Source: Macromonas bipunctata
Lineage (GTDB): Bacteria; Pseudomonadota; Gammaproteobacteria; Burkholderiales; Burkholderiaceae_C
Reading direction: 5' to 3'
Assembly (NCBI RefSeq): GCF_002837135.1
Contig: NZ_NWBQ01000003.1
Span: 1 to 58,907 of the forward strand
Length of the DNA stretch: 58,907 bases
Shown here one piece after another: positions 1 through 9,114 of the stretch (its first letter is position 1; each line of letters starts with the position of its first letter). The translations under genes and the position numbers were made by a program. The notes beneath the pieces are model-generated. The model was not told the origin of the DNA. It did no database searches and worked only from the letters and a program-made list of their open reading frames with translations.

Positions 1-333
1 CGACTGGTGGCCGCCCTTGCGTTTGAACTGCGGATAGCGCCCTCGTTTGGCAAAGAAATTGCCGAACGCTGTTTGCAAATGGCGCAGCGCCTGCTGCAAC
101 GGCACGCTGGACACGTCGTTGAGCCAAGCGTATTCAGACTGCTTTTTGAGCAACGTCAACGTGGCAGATGTGTCATGGTAGCCCATCCGTTCTTGACGCT
201 GTTCCCACGCTCCGCGGCGCAGGCGCAGCATGTGGTTGTAGACAAAGCGCACGCAACCAAACGTCTGGGCCAAGAGAGTTTCTTGCTCGGGCGTAGGGTA
301 AAACCGGAAGCGGTACGCGCGCTTGATGTCCAT
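1..333 (-). CDS. tnpB: TnpB-type IS200/IS605 family protein, N-terminal part (runs off window edge)
   Basis: Reading from ATG at 333 toward position 1 gives 111 codons with no stop, so the gene continues outside the window. The N-terminus has the typical TnpB/OrfB opening: MDIKRAYRFRFYPTPEQ, then GCVRFVYNHML, and later LQTAFGNFFAKR and YPQFKRKGG. TnpB proteins are RuvC-type RNA-guided nucleases carried by IS605/IS1341-like elements. The catalytic RuvC part and the guide-RNA-encoding right end lie outside the window, so activity cannot be judged. The gene is divergent from recJ, whose ATG lies 134 bp away. No TnpA is visible. Confidence 0.85.
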   Translation of the reverse strand, partial: MDIKRAYRFRFYPTPEQETLLAQTFGCVRFVYNHMLRLRRGAWEQRQERMGYHDTSATLTLLKKQSEYAWLNDVSSVPLQQALRHLQTAFGNFFAKRGRYPQFKRKGGHQS

Positions 334-403
334 GTGCGCAATTTACACGAAAACCATCCCATCCACCCAGAAGATAGTTCGCCCAGAAAGGAGCGGGTTC
401 AGG

Positions 404-451
404 GGCTTGCCGTGCAAGCCGCGCTATCCCTCCCCGGCACGAATGTCGGGG
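404..451. repeat. Two hairpins, probable IS605-type element end
   Basis: Two strong stem-loops lie between tnpB and recJ. At 404-420, GGCTTGC and GCAAGCC flank a 3-nt loop. At 432-451, an 8-bp stem (one G-T pair) closes a CGAA tetraloop. Subterminal hairpins like these are recognised as single strands in IS200/IS605 elements, so this is probably the recJ-proximal end of the element carrying tnpB. The last hairpin base is only 16 nt from the recJ start codon. The exact end cannot be fixed without the other end. Confidence 0.45.
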
Positions 452-467
452 TTTCCCGCGCAGATTG

Positions 468-2213
468 ATGAAAATTGTGACCCGAGACGTACCCCCACGC
501 GCCGCCTGGGCACTGGAAAAGGCGGGTGTTCACCCCCTGCTGGCCCGGCTGTACGCCGCACGGGGTGTCACCAACACCACCGAACTGGACGACGCACTCA
601 GCCTGCTGCAACCCCCAGCGCAGATGCTGGGCACCACCGAGGCCGCCCGCCTGCTGGCCGACGCGATGGCACAGCAGCAACGCATCTGCATCGTGGCCGA
701 CTACGACTGCGACGGTGCCACCGCCTGCGCCACCGGCCTGCGTGGCCTGCGCATGCTGGGCGCGCCGCTGGGCTTTGACCGGGTGGACTTTTTGGTGCCC
801 GACCGCGTGGCCGATGGCTACGGCCTGACCCCCAGCATTGCCGAGCGCGTCCACGCACGCGGGGCGGATGTGCTGGTGACGGTGGACAACGGCATTGCCA
901 GCGTGGACGGCGTAGCGCGTGCGCGCGAACTGGGGCTGCAAGTGCTCATCACCGACCACCACCTGCCCGCCGTCATCAATGGCGAAGTGCAGTTGCCGCA
1001 GGATTGCGTGATCGTCAACCCCAACCAGCCGGGCTGCGGCTTTGCCAGCAAAGCCATTGCCGGGGTGGGCGTGATGTTCTACGTGCTGCTGGCCTTGCGC
1101 GCCGAATTGCGTGCGCGGGGCGTGTTCGATACCCAAAGCCAACCCCGCATCGACACCCTGCTGCCGCTGGTGGCACTGGGCACGGTGGCCGATGTCGTCA
1201 AGCTCGACGCACACAACCGGCGTTTGGTGGCCCAAGGACTCAAGCGCATCCGCGCCGGGCAGTTGCCAGCTGGCATGGCGGCACTGCTGCGTGTGGCGCA
1301 ACGCGAACCGCGCCAAGCCAACGGCACCGATCTGGGCTTTGGCCTGGGGCCGCGCCTCAACGCCGCCGGACGACTGGCCGACATGACGCTGGGCATCGCC
1401 TGCCTGAGCACCGACGACCCACAACACGCCGCCACCTTGGCACAAACGCTGGACGGCATCAACCGCAACCGCAAAGCCATCGAAAGCGACATGCGCGACC
1501 AGGCGCTGCAACTGGCCGAACAACTGTGGGACGACAGCACCGACACGCCACCGCCTGCGCTGTGCCTGTTCGACCCCGGCTTTCACGAAGGCGTGGTGGG
1601 CATTGTGGCCGCACGCCTCAAGGACAAGCTCTACCGCCCGACCTTTGTGTTTGCCGCCAGCCAGGCCACCGGCAAAACACACGAACTCAAAGGCTCCGGG
1701 CGCTCCATTCCAGGCTTTCACCTGCGCGACGCACTGGACTTGATCGCCAAACGCCACCCCGGCGTGCTGCTGCGCTTTGGGGGCCACGCCGCCGCTGCGG
1801 GTTGCACCATTGCAGCAGACCATTTCGACACCTTTTGCCAAGCCTTACAACACATCGCCAACGAATGGCTGGACAAAGCCACGCTGCAACGCAAGCTGGA
1901 AACCGACGGCCCGCTCGACCCCAAATACCGCGCCTCGGACATGGTGGATACCCTGCAACAGCAAGTGTGGGGCCAAGGCTTTGCGCCGCCGGTGTTCTGC
2001 GAGGAACTGGAAATTGTGAGCCAACGCTTGGTGGGGCAAACCAGCAAGCACCTTGCCCTCAAGGTCAAGCACGGCCACGAACTGGTGGATGCCATCTGGT
2101 TTGGCCACACCAACACCCTGCCCGAGCGCACGCGGCTGGCGTTCCGGATGGATTCCGACGACTGGAACGGCCAGCGCCGGGTGCGTTTTCTGGTGGAAGG
2201 GGCCGAACTGTGA
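468..2213 (+). CDS. recJ: Single-stranded-DNA-specific exonuclease RecJ
   Basis: A 581-aa protein, the usual RecJ length. It degrades single-stranded DNA 5' to 3' in RecF-pathway recombination and mismatch repair. The DHH core is clear: DYDCDGAT at about 78-85, DNGI at 140-143 and TDHHLP at 162-167 supply the Mn/Mg ligands. The DHHA1 GGHAAAAGC motif follows near 440, and the C-terminal OB-like part ends in RVRFLVEGAEL. I chose ATG 468; a TTG one codon upstream is also in frame. No convincing Shine-Dalgarno sequence precedes it, and the upstream DNA looks like an insertion-element end, so native expression signals may have been displaced. It overlaps the next gene by 4 bp. Confidence 0.95.
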   Translation: MKIVTRDVPPRAAWALEKAGVHPLLARLYAARGVTNTTELDDALSLLQPPAQMLGTTEAARLLADAMAQQQRICIVADYDCDGATACATGLRGLRMLGAPLGFDRVDFLVPDRVADGYGLTPSIAERVHARGADVLVTVDNGIASVDGVARARELGLQVLITDHHLPAVINGEVQLPQDCVIVNPNQPGCGFASKAIAGVGVMFYVLLALRAELRARGVFDTQSQPRIDTLLPLVALGTVADVVKLDAHNRRLVAQGLKRIRAGQLPAGMAALLRVAQREPRQANGTDLGFGLGPRLNAAGRLADMTLGIACLSTDDPQHAATLAQTLDGINRNRKAIESDMRDQALQLAEQLWDDSTDTPPPALCLFDPGFHEGVVGIVAARLKDKLYRPTFVFAASQATGKTHELKGSGRSIPGFHLRDALDLIAKRHPGVLLRFGGHAAAAGCTIAADHFDTFCQALQHIANEWLDKATLQRKLETDGPLDPKYRASDMVDTLQQQVWGQGFAPPVFCEELEIVSQRLVGQTSKHLALKVKHGHELVDAIWFGHTNTLPERTRLAFRMDSDDWNGQRRVRFLVEGAEL

Positions 2214-2914
2214 CCCCTGCCCCGCCCCGCACCTGGCGAGCCTTGCCAGTGCCCGATGGCATCGCCGTGCTGTACGCCGACGACGCACTGCTGGTGCTGA
2301 ACAAACCCGCTGGCTTGCTGTCGGTGCCTGGGCGCGGCCCCGACAACGCCGACTGCCTCAGCGCCCGCGCGCAAGCCCTGTACCCCGATGCGCTGATCGT
2401 GCACCGGCTCGACATGGGCACCTCGGGCCTGCTGGTGCTGGCACGTGGCCCCGAGGCACAAAGCCGGCTCAGCCGCGCGTTTGCCCAACGCCAAGTCCAC
2501 AAACAGTACGTGGCCGTGGTGGCGGGCCAGCCCGACACCGCCAGCGCCGATGCCGACGGCTGGAGCGACATCCACTTGCCGCTGATCGTGGACTGGCCCA
2601 ACCGCCCCAAAAGCAAAGTGGATTTTGACATCGGCAAACCCAGCCACACACGCTGGCGCGCGCTGCACACCGCCCCCCACCCCCAACTGGCACACGGCAC
2701 CACGCGGCTGGCCCTGGAGCCCGTCACCGGTCGATCGCACCAGCTGCGGGTACACCTGCAAGCCATCGGTCATCCCATTCTGGGCGATGAGCTGTACGCC
2801 GACGATGCGGCGTTGCAAGCCGCCCCACGCCTGCTGCTGCACGCGTGTGCCATTGAGTTGCCGCATCCGGGCAATGGACAAACTATGCGCTTTGATTGCC
2901 CGCCACCGTTTTAA
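2210..2914 (+). CDS. rluA: RluA-type pseudouridine synthase (rRNA/tRNA)
   Basis: A 234-aa protein that isomerises uridine to pseudouridine in structured RNA. The catalytic HRLDMGTSG motif is at 65-73 (nucleophile Asp68), preceded by VLNKPAGLLSVPG and followed by the RSHQLRVHLQAIGHPILGD region. There is no N-terminal S4 domain and the length fits the short RluA branch (23S U746/tRNA U32) rather than RluC/D. The start is a GTG overlapping the recJ stop (GTGA, 4 bp), indicating translational coupling. The exact RNA target is inferred only from family shape. Confidence 0.8.
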   Translation: MTPAPPRTWRALPVPDGIAVLYADDALLVLNKPAGLLSVPGRGPDNADCLSARAQALYPDALIVHRLDMGTSGLLVLARGPEAQSRLSRAFAQRQVHKQYVAVVAGQPDTASADADGWSDIHLPLIVDWPNRPKSKVDFDIGKPSHTRWRALHTAPHPQLAHGTTRLALEPVTGRSHQLRVHLQAIGHPILGDELYADDAALQAAPRLLLHACAIELPHPGNGQTMRFDCPPPF

Positions 2915-2920
2915 AAAAAT

Positions 2921-2947
2921 TTGGACAAATCGCCAAGATGCTATCAT
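2921..2947 (+). promoter_or_regulatory. Putative sigma70 promoter of the methyltransferase gene
   Basis: TTGGAC at 2921-2926 and TATCAT at 2942-2947 are separated by 15 bp. The -10 is preceded by TG at the extended -10 position, which can compensate for the short spacer. It sits in a small AT-rich gap after rluA, 29 bp before the methyltransferase ATG, with an AAGGAAA ribosome-binding site at 2963-2969. Confidence 0.45.
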
Positions 2948-2975
2948 GCAAAAAGTTTCGACAAGGAAACATTGC

Positions 2976-4415
2976 ATGAGTACCGAACACACCATCCAGC
3001 AAGCCGCAGAACAACTCCAAGTCAGCGTACAGCGCGTGCGTACGCTCTGCCGTGATGGCAGTCTGGACGCACGCAAAATAGGCTCCACTTGGCTGGTATC
3101 CGCCGCCAGCCTGCACCGCTACGCCCTGCGCACCGCGCACCAAGTGGCTGAAGACCACCCGCGCTATATGGCCAACTGCGCCGCCCAACGGCGCAGCGCC
3201 AGCAGCGGCAAACCGATTGCCTTGAGCTTTTTTTCCGGCGCGATGGGACTGGATCTGGGCATTGAACAGGCCGGTTTTGACGTGCGCTTGGCCTGCGAGA
3301 TGGACAAATACTGCCGCCAGACAATTGCACTCAACCGCCCCGACACGGCCCTGATCGGCGACATCAACCAATACAGCGCCGAACAAGTGCTGCACTACGC
3401 CGGACTGGAACCGGGGCAGGAAGTCGATTTGATGGTGGGTGGCCCGCCATGCCAAGCCTTCAGCACGGCAGGCAAGCGCAAGGGCTTCAACGATGAGCGC
3501 GGCAACGCATTCCTGAGCTACCTGAATCTGGCTTTTGCCATCCGCCCGCGCTATCTGGTGATTGAAAACGTGCGCGGCCTGCTGTCGTGCCCGATGCAAC
3601 ACCGCCCCCACGAACTGCGCGGCACGGAGTTTCCCGATCTGACACTGGACGAGCTACCCGGTGGCGCGCTGAATTTTGTCTTGAATGAAATCCGCCGCCA
3701 CGGCTATGGTTACTCGTTCAACCTGTACAACGCCGCCAACTTTGGCACGCCGCAGGTGCGCGAACGTGTGGTGATTCTGTGTACGCGCGATGGCTCACGC
3801 CCGCCCTACCTGCCACCCAGCCACAGCGAACAAGGCCAGCACGGCCTGAAAAAGTGGAAAACCTTCCGCCAAGCCACCAAAGGGCTGGAACACACCGCGC
3901 ACCACCACCTGAACTTTCCGGAAAAGCGCCTGCACTACTACCGCTTGCTGGGTGAAGGCCAAAACTGGAAAAACTTGCCCGAAGCCTTGCAAAAAGAGGC
4001 CTTGGGCAACTCCTACCATGCAGGCGGTGGCAAAACCGGCTTTTTGCGCCGTCTGGCCTGGGACAAGCCCGCACCGACACTGGTCACACACCCGGCCATG
4101 CCCGCCACCGACTTGGCGCATCCGCAGGAATTGCGTCCGCTGTCCGTGGAGGAATACAAGCGCGTGCAGGAATTCCCCGACGACTGGACGCTGGCCGGGC
4201 CATTGGTGGAGCAATACAAACAGGTTAGCAAGACGGCACCTGCCAGCCTGGGCCGTGCCATTGGGCAAACCGTGATGGCGCTGCTCAAGGGCCAGCCCGT
4301 GGCCCAAGTACCGGGCTTTTCCTATTCCCGCTACAAAAATACCAGCGATGTGGAGTGGGAAGCGCAATTCCAGCGCACAGCCGACCGTCGCCACACCAAG
4401 ACGGACTCTGCCTGA
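2976..4415 (+). CDS. C5-cytosine DNA methyltransferase with N-terminal excisionase-like HTH
   Basis: A 479-aa protein in two parts. Residues 1-55 look like a MerR/excisionase-type helix-turn-helix (TIQQAAEQLQVSVQRVRTL, then DARKIGSTWLV). Residues about 80-470 are a C5-MTase: motif I FSGAMGLDLG (86-95), motif IV PPCQ with catalytic Cys159, motif VI ENVRG (197-201), motif VIII PQVRER, and a C-terminal segment with SLGRAIGQTVM. It transfers methyl from SAM to cytosine C5; the target site cannot be read from sequence. No restriction endonuclease gene is adjacent, so it looks like an orphan methyltransferase. The start is set by an AAGGAAA site; an upstream in-frame ATG at 2946 has none. The HTH fusion suggests self-regulation or additional DNA binding (inference). 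Confidence 0.88.
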   Translation: MSTEHTIQQAAEQLQVSVQRVRTLCRDGSLDARKIGSTWLVSAASLHRYALRTAHQVAEDHPRYMANCAAQRRSASSGKPIALSFFSGAMGLDLGIEQAGFDVRLACEMDKYCRQTIALNRPDTALIGDINQYSAEQVLHYAGLEPGQEVDLMVGGPPCQAFSTAGKRKGFNDERGNAFLSYLNLAFAIRPRYLVIENVRGLLSCPMQHRPHELRGTEFPDLTLDELPGGALNFVLNEIRRHGYGYSFNLYNAANFGTPQVRERVVILCTRDGSRPPYLPPSHSEQGQHGLKKWKTFRQATKGLEHTAHHHLNFPEKRLHYYRLLGEGQNWKNLPEALQKEALGNSYHAGGGKTGFLRRLAWDKPAPTLVTHPAMPATDLAHPQELRPLSVEEYKRVQEFPDDWTLAGPLVEQYKQVSKTAPASLGRAIGQTVMALLKGQPVAQVPGFSYSRYKNTSDVEWEAQFQRTADRRHTKTDSA

Positions 4416-4430
4416 AAAATAGACACGCAT

Positions 4431-4465
4431 AAAAAAACGGCCCCAGGCTCGCGACTGGCACCGTT
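4431..4465. terminator. Bidirectional rho-independent terminator
   Basis: An 11-bp imperfect stem (AACGGTGCCAG against CTGGGGCCGTT on the minus strand, one G-T pair and one G-G mismatch) is followed by a run of seven T on the minus strand, ending the scoAB transcript. On the plus strand the same hairpin is followed by CTTT, so it may also stop the methyltransferase transcript. Confidence 0.8.
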
Positions 4466-4487
4466 CTTTAACAGGGCAACTGTCGGC

Positions 4488-5126
4488 TTACAGCAGCGGC
4501 ACGCCGGTCTTGCTCTGGATTTCCTCGCGGGTCACGCCGTCGGCCAACTCCACCAGCTTCAGGCCTTCGGGGGTCACGTCCATCACGCCCAAATCGGTGA
4601 TGATGCGGTCTACCACGCCCTTGCCCGTCAGCGGCAGGGTGCATTGCGGCAGGATCTTCAGGTCGGTGGTACCGTCTTTTTTCTTGGCCACGTGTTCCAT
4701 CAGCACAATCACGCGCTTGACACCGGCGACCAAGTCCATCGCGCCGCCCATGCCCTTGACCATCTTGCCCGGAATCATCCAGTTGGCCAAATCGCCGCTG
4801 GCCGTGACTTGCATCGCGCCCAGAATCGAGAGGTTGATCTTGCCGCCACGGATCATGGCAAAGCTCTGATCCGAACCAAAAATGGACGAACCTTTGATGG
4901 TGGTCACGGTCTGTTTGCCCGCGTTGATGAGGTCGGCATCGACTTCATCGTCGTACGGGAATGGGCCAATGCCCAACATGCCGTTTTCGCTTTGCAGCCA
5001 GACTTCAATGTCGTTGGGCACATGGTTGGCCACCAGGGTGGGGATGCCGATGCCGAGGTTGACGTAAAAGCCGTCTTGCAGTTCTTGTGCCGCACGTGCG
5101 GCCATTTGGTCTTGGTTCCAGGCCAT
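4488..5126 (-). CDS. scoB: 3-oxoacid CoA-transferase subunit B
   Basis: A 212-aa family I CoA-transferase beta subunit. The catalytic glutamate lies in the SENG motif (Glu47 in [11 protein letters not shown]), after [25 protein letters not shown] and [20 protein letters not shown] are typical of succinyl-CoA:3-ketoacid (acetoacetate) transferases. With ScoA it moves CoA from succinyl-CoA to acetoacetate or a related 3-oxoacid, feeding ketone bodies or PHB breakdown into central metabolism. AAGGAG lies upstream of the ATG, and scoA ends 14 bp before it, so the two form one operon. A 3-oxoadipate specificity (PcaJ) cannot be fully excluded. Confidence 0.9.
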   Translation of the reverse strand: MAWNQDQMAARAAQELQDGFYVNLGIGIPTLVANHVPNDIEVWLQSENGMLGIGPFPYDDEVDADLINAGKQTVTTIKGSSIFGSDQSFAMIRGGKINLSILGAMQVTASGDLANWMIPGKMVKGMGGAMDLVAGVKRVIVLMEHVAKKKDGTTDLKILPQCTLPLTGKGVVDRIITDLGVMDVTPEGLKLVELADGVTREEIQSKTGVPLL

Positions 5127-5140
5127 GTTCTACCAGCTCC

Positions 5141-5845
5141 TTAAACTTTGCGTTCGCGCGTGGTGCGCTTTTCAATGCGCTTTTCGGGGGTCGGGTTGAC
5201 CACGATGCGGTGGACGTAAATACCGGGCAGGTGTACGTCATCGGGGGCAATGTCACCCGTTTCCACAATGCGCTCCACCTCCACAATGCAAATCTTGCCA
5301 GCGGTGGCAGCGGCGGGGTTGAAGTTGCGCGCGGTCAGGTTAAAGCGCAGGTTGCCCGAGCGGTCGGCCACGTCGGCCTTGATCAGCGCCACTTCGGGGA
5401 ACAAACCATGTTCCATGATGTAGGTTTCACCGTTGAATTCGCGGTGTTCCTTGCCCTCGGCCACCAGCGTGCCCACACCGGTTTTGGTGAAGAAAGCCGG
5501 AATGCCCGCGCCGCCGGCGCGCAGCTTTTCGGCCAGCGTGCCTTGCGGGGTGAATTCGAGTTCCAGTTCACCGGCCAGGTACTGGCGCTCAAACTCCTTG
5601 TTCTCGCCCACGTAGGACGAGATCATCTTTTTGATCTGGCGCGTTTCCAGCAACTTGCCCAGGCCAAAACCGTCCACGCCCGCGTTGTTGGAAATGGCGG
5701 TCAGGTTCTTGACACCGCTGTCGCGCAGCGCGTCGATCAGCGCCTCTGGGATGCCGCACAGGCCGAAACCGCCCACGGCGATCAGCTGGCCATCGGCCAC
5801 CACACCGTCCAGCGCCGCCGCGGCGCTCGGATATACCTTGTTCAT
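5141..5845 (-). CDS. scoA: 3-oxoacid CoA-transferase subunit A
   Basis: A 234-aa alpha subunit. It shows [13 protein letters not shown] near the N-terminus, [14 protein letters not shown], and [29 protein letters not shown], all diagnostic of the SCOT/AtoD family. It pairs with ScoB to form the CoA-transferase. I chose ATG 5845 because AGGAGAC lies just upstream; a longer frame to 5926 would cover the operator region and has no ribosome-binding site. It is divergent from the PAS-LuxR regulator at 5947, which probably controls it. Confidence 0.9.
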   Translation of the reverse strand: MNKVYPSAAAALDGVVADGQLIAVGGFGLCGIPEALIDALRDSGVKNLTAISNNAGVDGFGLGKLLETRQIKKMISSYVGENKEFERQYLAGELELEFTPQGTLAEKLRAGGAGIPAFFTKTGVGTLVAEGKEHREFNGETYIMEHGLFPEVALIKADVADRSGNLRFNLTARNFNPAAATAGKICIVEVERIVETGDIAPDDVHLPGIYVHRIVVNPTPEKRIEKRTTRERKV

Positions 5846-5902
5846 CGCTTGAAGTCTCCTGTTGGAAAGCCCGTAAAACGCATACGATACTACGTGCCGA
5901 CA

Positions 5903-5918
5903 TACGCAGTATTGCGTA
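5903..5918. promoter_or_regulatory. Palindromic operator candidate between scoA and the LuxR-type gene
   Basis: TACGCA and TGCGTA form a perfect 6-bp inverted repeat around GTAT in the 101-bp divergent intergenic region. On its scoA side lie further TAC-rich words (CATACGATACTACG at 5881-5894), resembling partial half-sites. Location and symmetry suit a dimeric LuxR-type regulator encoded next door. Binding is inferred, not shown. Confidence 0.5.
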
Positions 5919-5946
5919 AAGACCAACCCTTACCCCGCGTTGCCCC

Positions 5947-6528
5947 ATGTCCCTGGCCTCCCTTGCCACCGTACCCCCGGTGGACTACCAGCTGGCGTTC
6001 CACCTGGCCCCGGTGGGGCTGGTGCTGTCGTACCACCGCACCATGGTGGACTGCAACCAGGCGCTGTGCGAGATGTTCGGCGCCAGCCGCGAGCAGCTCA
6101 TCGGCCAGAGCTTCCAGATTTTGTACCCCAGCGCCAGCGAATTCGAGCGCACCGGCGAGCGCATCAGCCCGATTCTGAACGCGCATGGGCACTACGCCGA
6201 CGACCGCATCATGCGCCGCGTCGATGGCCGCTTCAAGGGGCAAACCTTCTGGTGCCACGTGACCGGGCGCGCCTTTGACCGCACCGACCCGCACGCGGGC
6301 GGCATCTGGAGTTTTGAGGATTTGAGCTCACGCCGCCCCGTCAGCGCTGAGCTCACTGCACGCGAGCGCGAGGTGGCCGCACTGGTGCTCAAGGGCCAGA
6401 CCGCCAAGGAAATTGGCAAGGTGCTGGGCATCAGCCCGCGCACGGTGGACATCTACCGCGCGCGCCTGATGCGCAAGTACCAGGCCAAGAGTTCCGCCGA
6501 ACTGGCGCGCAAGCTGGTGTCGGAGTGA
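5947..6528 (+). CDS. PAS domain LuxR-family transcriptional regulator
   Basis: A 193-aa protein. Residues about 12-110 form a PAS-like sensor ([27 protein letters not shown], then [12 protein letters not shown]). Residues about 130-190 are a Lux[26 protein letters not shown], then [17 protein letters not shown]. It lacks a receiver domain, so it is a one-component regulator sensing a ligand or redox cue. The neighbouring divergent scoAB operon and the palindrome at 5903-5918 suggest it regulates short-chain ketoacid CoA-transferase expression. The inducer is not evident from sequence. Confidence 0.85.
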   Translation: MSLASLATVPPVDYQLAFHLAPVGLVLSYHRTMVDCNQALCEMFGASREQLIGQSFQILYPSASEFERTGERISPILNAHGHYADDRIMRRVDGRFKGQTFWCHVTGRAFDRTDPHAGGIWSFEDLSSRRPVSAELTAREREVAALVLKGQTAKEIGKVLGISPRTVDIYRARLMRKYQAKSSAELARKLVSE

Positions 6529-6631
6529 TCAAAAAGGCGAAAATAATCCGCCATTGCCATATTTTTGCCGCGCGGCGTGCCGAAATCAGGGTACAACACG
6601 CCACAACGCCCGCAGCCCCTCCTGTTTTCCG

Positions 6632-8191
6632 ATGAAACTCAATCTTCCCGTCACCCAGCGCGAGTACGACTACCCCGCCCACGAGATGTTGGTCTCGACC
6701 ACCGACACGCGCGGCTATATCACGCACTGCAACAAGGCGTTCGTGGACGTCAGCGGCTACGAGCACGACCAGCTGATCGGGCAGAACCACAACCTGATCC
6801 GCCACCCCGACATGCCGCCCGAGGGCTTCAAGGACTTGTGGCAGACCATCGGGCGCGGCAAGCCGTGGACCGGGCTGGTGAAGAACCGGCGCAAGAACGG
6901 CGACCACTACTGGGTGGTGGCCAACGTCACGCCCATCATGCAGGGCAAAAAGCCCGTGGCGTACCTGTCGGTGCGCACCAAACCGACGCGGGCACAAATT
7001 CAAGCCGCCGAGGCGTTGTACGCCCAAGTCAACCACGAACGCGAGACAGGCCGCCCCACCGCCACCTTGGTCGCGGGCCATGTACGCCGTTTGGGCTGGC
7101 GCGGCTGGCTCGATGGCTACAAACACCTCAACAGCACCCAGCGTCTGGGCAGCGGCCTGTTGCTGATGACGCTGTTGGGCTTGGCACCGGGCCTGCTGGG
7201 TTTGAGCGGCATGGCAGAAACCGGGGCACAGTTTCTGGCGCTGTCGCTGGGTGCAGGCGGTATTTTGCTGTGGTTCAAAGCGCACTTGGTGCAAGCCATT
7301 GAGCACGCCAATGAATTTGCCAGCGACATGGCCAGTTGCAACCTGACCACACAAATCGACAACCACTACCCCGAACCCATGTACTCGCTGGTGCGCAACC
7401 TGGCGCAGGTGCAGGTCAACCTGCGGGCCGTGATTGGCGACGTGCGCAGCGAGGTGGACGGCTTTAGCCGCTCGGCGCAGGAGATCGCCTCGGGCAGCGC
7501 CGACCTGTCGCACCGCACCGAGGCCCAGGCCACCAGCCTGGAAAAAACCGCCTCGGCCATGGAGGAGGTCTCCAGCACCGTGCGCCACACCGCCGACGCC
7601 GCGCAACAGGTGGCGCAGCAGTCGCACCACAGCAGCCAGGTGGCGGCACAGGGGCAGCAGATGCTCAAGGCGGTCAGCCAGTCGATGCAGGAGATGGAAC
7701 GCTCGTCGCAGAAGATGGGCGAGATCATCGGCACCATCGAAAGCATCGCCTTCCAAACCAACATCCTGGCCCTCAACGCCGCCGTGGAAGCGGCCCGCGC
7801 GGGCGAACAAGGCCGCGGCTTTGCCGTGGTGGCGTCGGAAGTGCGGGCGCTGGCCCAACGCAGCGCCAATGCCGCCAAAGAGATCCACACCCTGATTGGC
7901 CAGTCGGTGGAGCAAGTCCACCACAGCGCGCGCCAGATGAACGACACCGCCAGCACCATCGACACGCTGGCCGACGAGGTGCGCAAAATGAGCGGCCTGG
8001 CCGACCACATCAGCACCGCCACGCAGGAACAATCCCAAGGCATTGCCGAGGTCAACACCGCCGTGACGCAGCTCGACAGCGTGACGCACCAGAACGCCGC
8101 GCTGGTGGAACAGTCCAGCGCCGCGGCCCACCAGTTGAGCCAAGGCACCGACAGCCTGCACCGTGCGGTGGCCATCTTCCGGCTGCCCTAA
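6632..8191 (+). CDS. aer: PAS-containing methyl-accepting chemotaxis protein (Aer-like)
   Basis: A 519-aa receptor. An N-terminal PAS domain (about 18-115) has the Aer-type stretch [17 protein letters not shown] and [11 protein letters not shown]. Two adjacent hydrophobic segments (about 172-192 and 198-216) form a short membrane hairpin with almost no periplasmic loop. The HAMP-like region leads into the conserved signalling tip [20 protein letters not shown] (370-389) and [19 protein letters not shown]. This layout suits a redox/energy-taxis receptor sensing through a flavin-binding PAS domain and signalling to CheA/CheW. ATG 6632 matches the canonical Aer start ([15 protein letters not shown]). 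No che genes are in the window. Confidence 0.9.
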   Translation: MKLNLPVTQREYDYPAHEMLVSTTDTRGYITHCNKAFVDVSGYEHDQLIGQNHNLIRHPDMPPEGFKDLWQTIGRGKPWTGLVKNRRKNGDHYWVVANVTPIMQGKKPVAYLSVRTKPTRAQIQAAEALYAQVNHERETGRPTATLVAGHVRRLGWRGWLDGYKHLNSTQRLGSGLLLMTLLGLAPGLLGLSGMAETGAQFLALSLGAGGILLWFKAHLVQAIEHANEFASDMASCNLTTQIDNHYPEPMYSLVRNLAQVQVNLRAVIGDVRSEVDGFSRSAQEIASGSADLSHRTEAQATSLEKTASAMEEVSSTVRHTADAAQQVAQQSHHSSQVAAQGQQMLKAVSQSMQEMERSSQKMGEIIGTIESIAFQTNILALNAAVEAARAGEQGRGFAVVASEVRALAQRSANAAKEIHTLIGQSVEQVHHSARQMNDTASTIDTLADEVRKMSGLADHISTATQEQSQGIAEVNTAVTQLDSVTHQNAALVEQSSAAAHQLSQGTDSLHRAVAIFRLP

Positions 8192-8200
8192 AGTGGCATG

Positions 8201-8220
8201 GCCCGCCGACCTTGGCGGGC
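8201..8220. terminator. Stem-loop between convergent aer and queF
   Basis: GCCCGCC and GGCGGGC form a 7-bp perfect stem with a 6-nt loop, 9 bp after the receptor stop codon and 9 bp before the queF stop. There is no clear T-tract on either strand, so it may be a weak or rho-assisted terminator. Confidence 0.4.
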
Positions 8221-8229
8221 TGCTGTGGA

Positions 8230-9108
8230 TTATTGGCGTGCGGTGCGCACGTTGGCCGGTGGCTGCTGTGGGTGGCTGCTGCGCCAAGGGTTGATGTCCA
8301 ACCCGCCCCGGCGCGTGTAGCGGGCGTACACGCTGAGCTTGAGCGGCTTGCAGCGTGTCCACACGTCCATAAAAATGCGTTCCACACACTGCTCGTGGAA
8401 CTCATTGTGGTTGCGAAAGCTCACCAAGTAACGCAACAAGCCCGCGTGGTCGATGGGCGCGCCCGTGTAGGCAATCTGCACACTGGCCCAGTCGGGCTGT
8501 CCCGTCACCAGGCAGTTGCTCTTGAGCAAGTCGCTCACCAGCACCTCGCTCATCACGGCCTGGCTGTGGTCGGCGCCCAGCAGGTGCGGCGCGGGCGTGT
8601 AGTCGGTGCATTCCACGTCCAGCCGGTCCAGGCTCAGGCCGTCCAGCGCCTGCACCGCCTCGCGGCCAAACTGCTCGGGCAGCAGCAGCTTGAGGCCGAC
8701 GCTGGAGCGCACCGCCTCGCCGCGCCACAGCGCTTCGCTCAGGTCGGCGCGCAGCCTGTCCTGCACCGCCTGCGCGCTGTCGAACACGCTGTTGTTGAAG
8801 CTGTTGAGGTAGAGCTTGAACGATTTGCTCTCAATGATGTTGGGCGTCTCGCTGGGCACCATGATGTGCGCCAGCGCCACCTGCGGCTTGCCACGCGGGT
8901 TGAGCCAGCTCAGCTCGTAGGCCGTCCACAGGTCGGCGCCCATGAAGGGCAGCGTGGCGCCGCTCAGGCCCAGCTCGGCGCGCTTGGGCGCACGCGGCAG
9001 CGGGAACAGCAGTGCCGGGTCGTACCGGTCGGCGTAGGCGCTGATCTGACCCAGCGGCGAATGTTCGGGTTGCACCCCGGCGGGGTGGGCAAAAGTGTGT
9101 GGTGTCAT
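8230..9108 (-). CDS. queF: NADPH-dependent 7-cyano-7-deazaguanine reductase QueF
   Basis: A 292-aa protein, the length of the two-domain (E. coli-type) QueF. It reduces preQ0 to preQ1 in queuosine tRNA modification. Motifs seen: [13 protein letters not shown] (93-105), which binds NADPH, and [12 protein letters not shown] with nucleophile Cys199. [10 protein letters not shown] supplies the substrate-binding Glu region. It is the last gene of a probable minus-strand run yaaA - hydroxylase - queF, only 6 bp after the hydroxylase stop. No other queuosine genes are in the window. Confidence 0.95.
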   Translation of the reverse strand: MTPHTFAHPAGVQPEHSPLGQISAYADRYDPALLFPLPRAPKRAELGLSGATLPFMGADLWTAYELSWLNPRGKPQVALAHIMVPSETPNIIESKSFKLYLNSFNNSVFDSAQAVQDRLRADLSEALWRGEAVRSSVGLKLLLPEQFGREAVQALDGLSLDRLDVECTDYTPAPHLLGADHSQAVMSEVLVSDLLKSNCLVTGQPDWASVQIAYTGAPIDHAGLLRYLVSFRNHNEFHEQCVERIFMDVWTRCKPLKLSVYARYTRRGGLDINPWRSSHPQQPPANVRTARQ

Positions 9109-9114
9109 AGCAGT

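Noticed and set aside
399-1841. 480-aa minus-strand open frame over recJ, and similar long antisense frames over valS, etfD, dnaX and the znu genes
   Set aside because: They are shadows caused by high GC and biased third positions; they show no motifs, and the plus-strand genes are certain.
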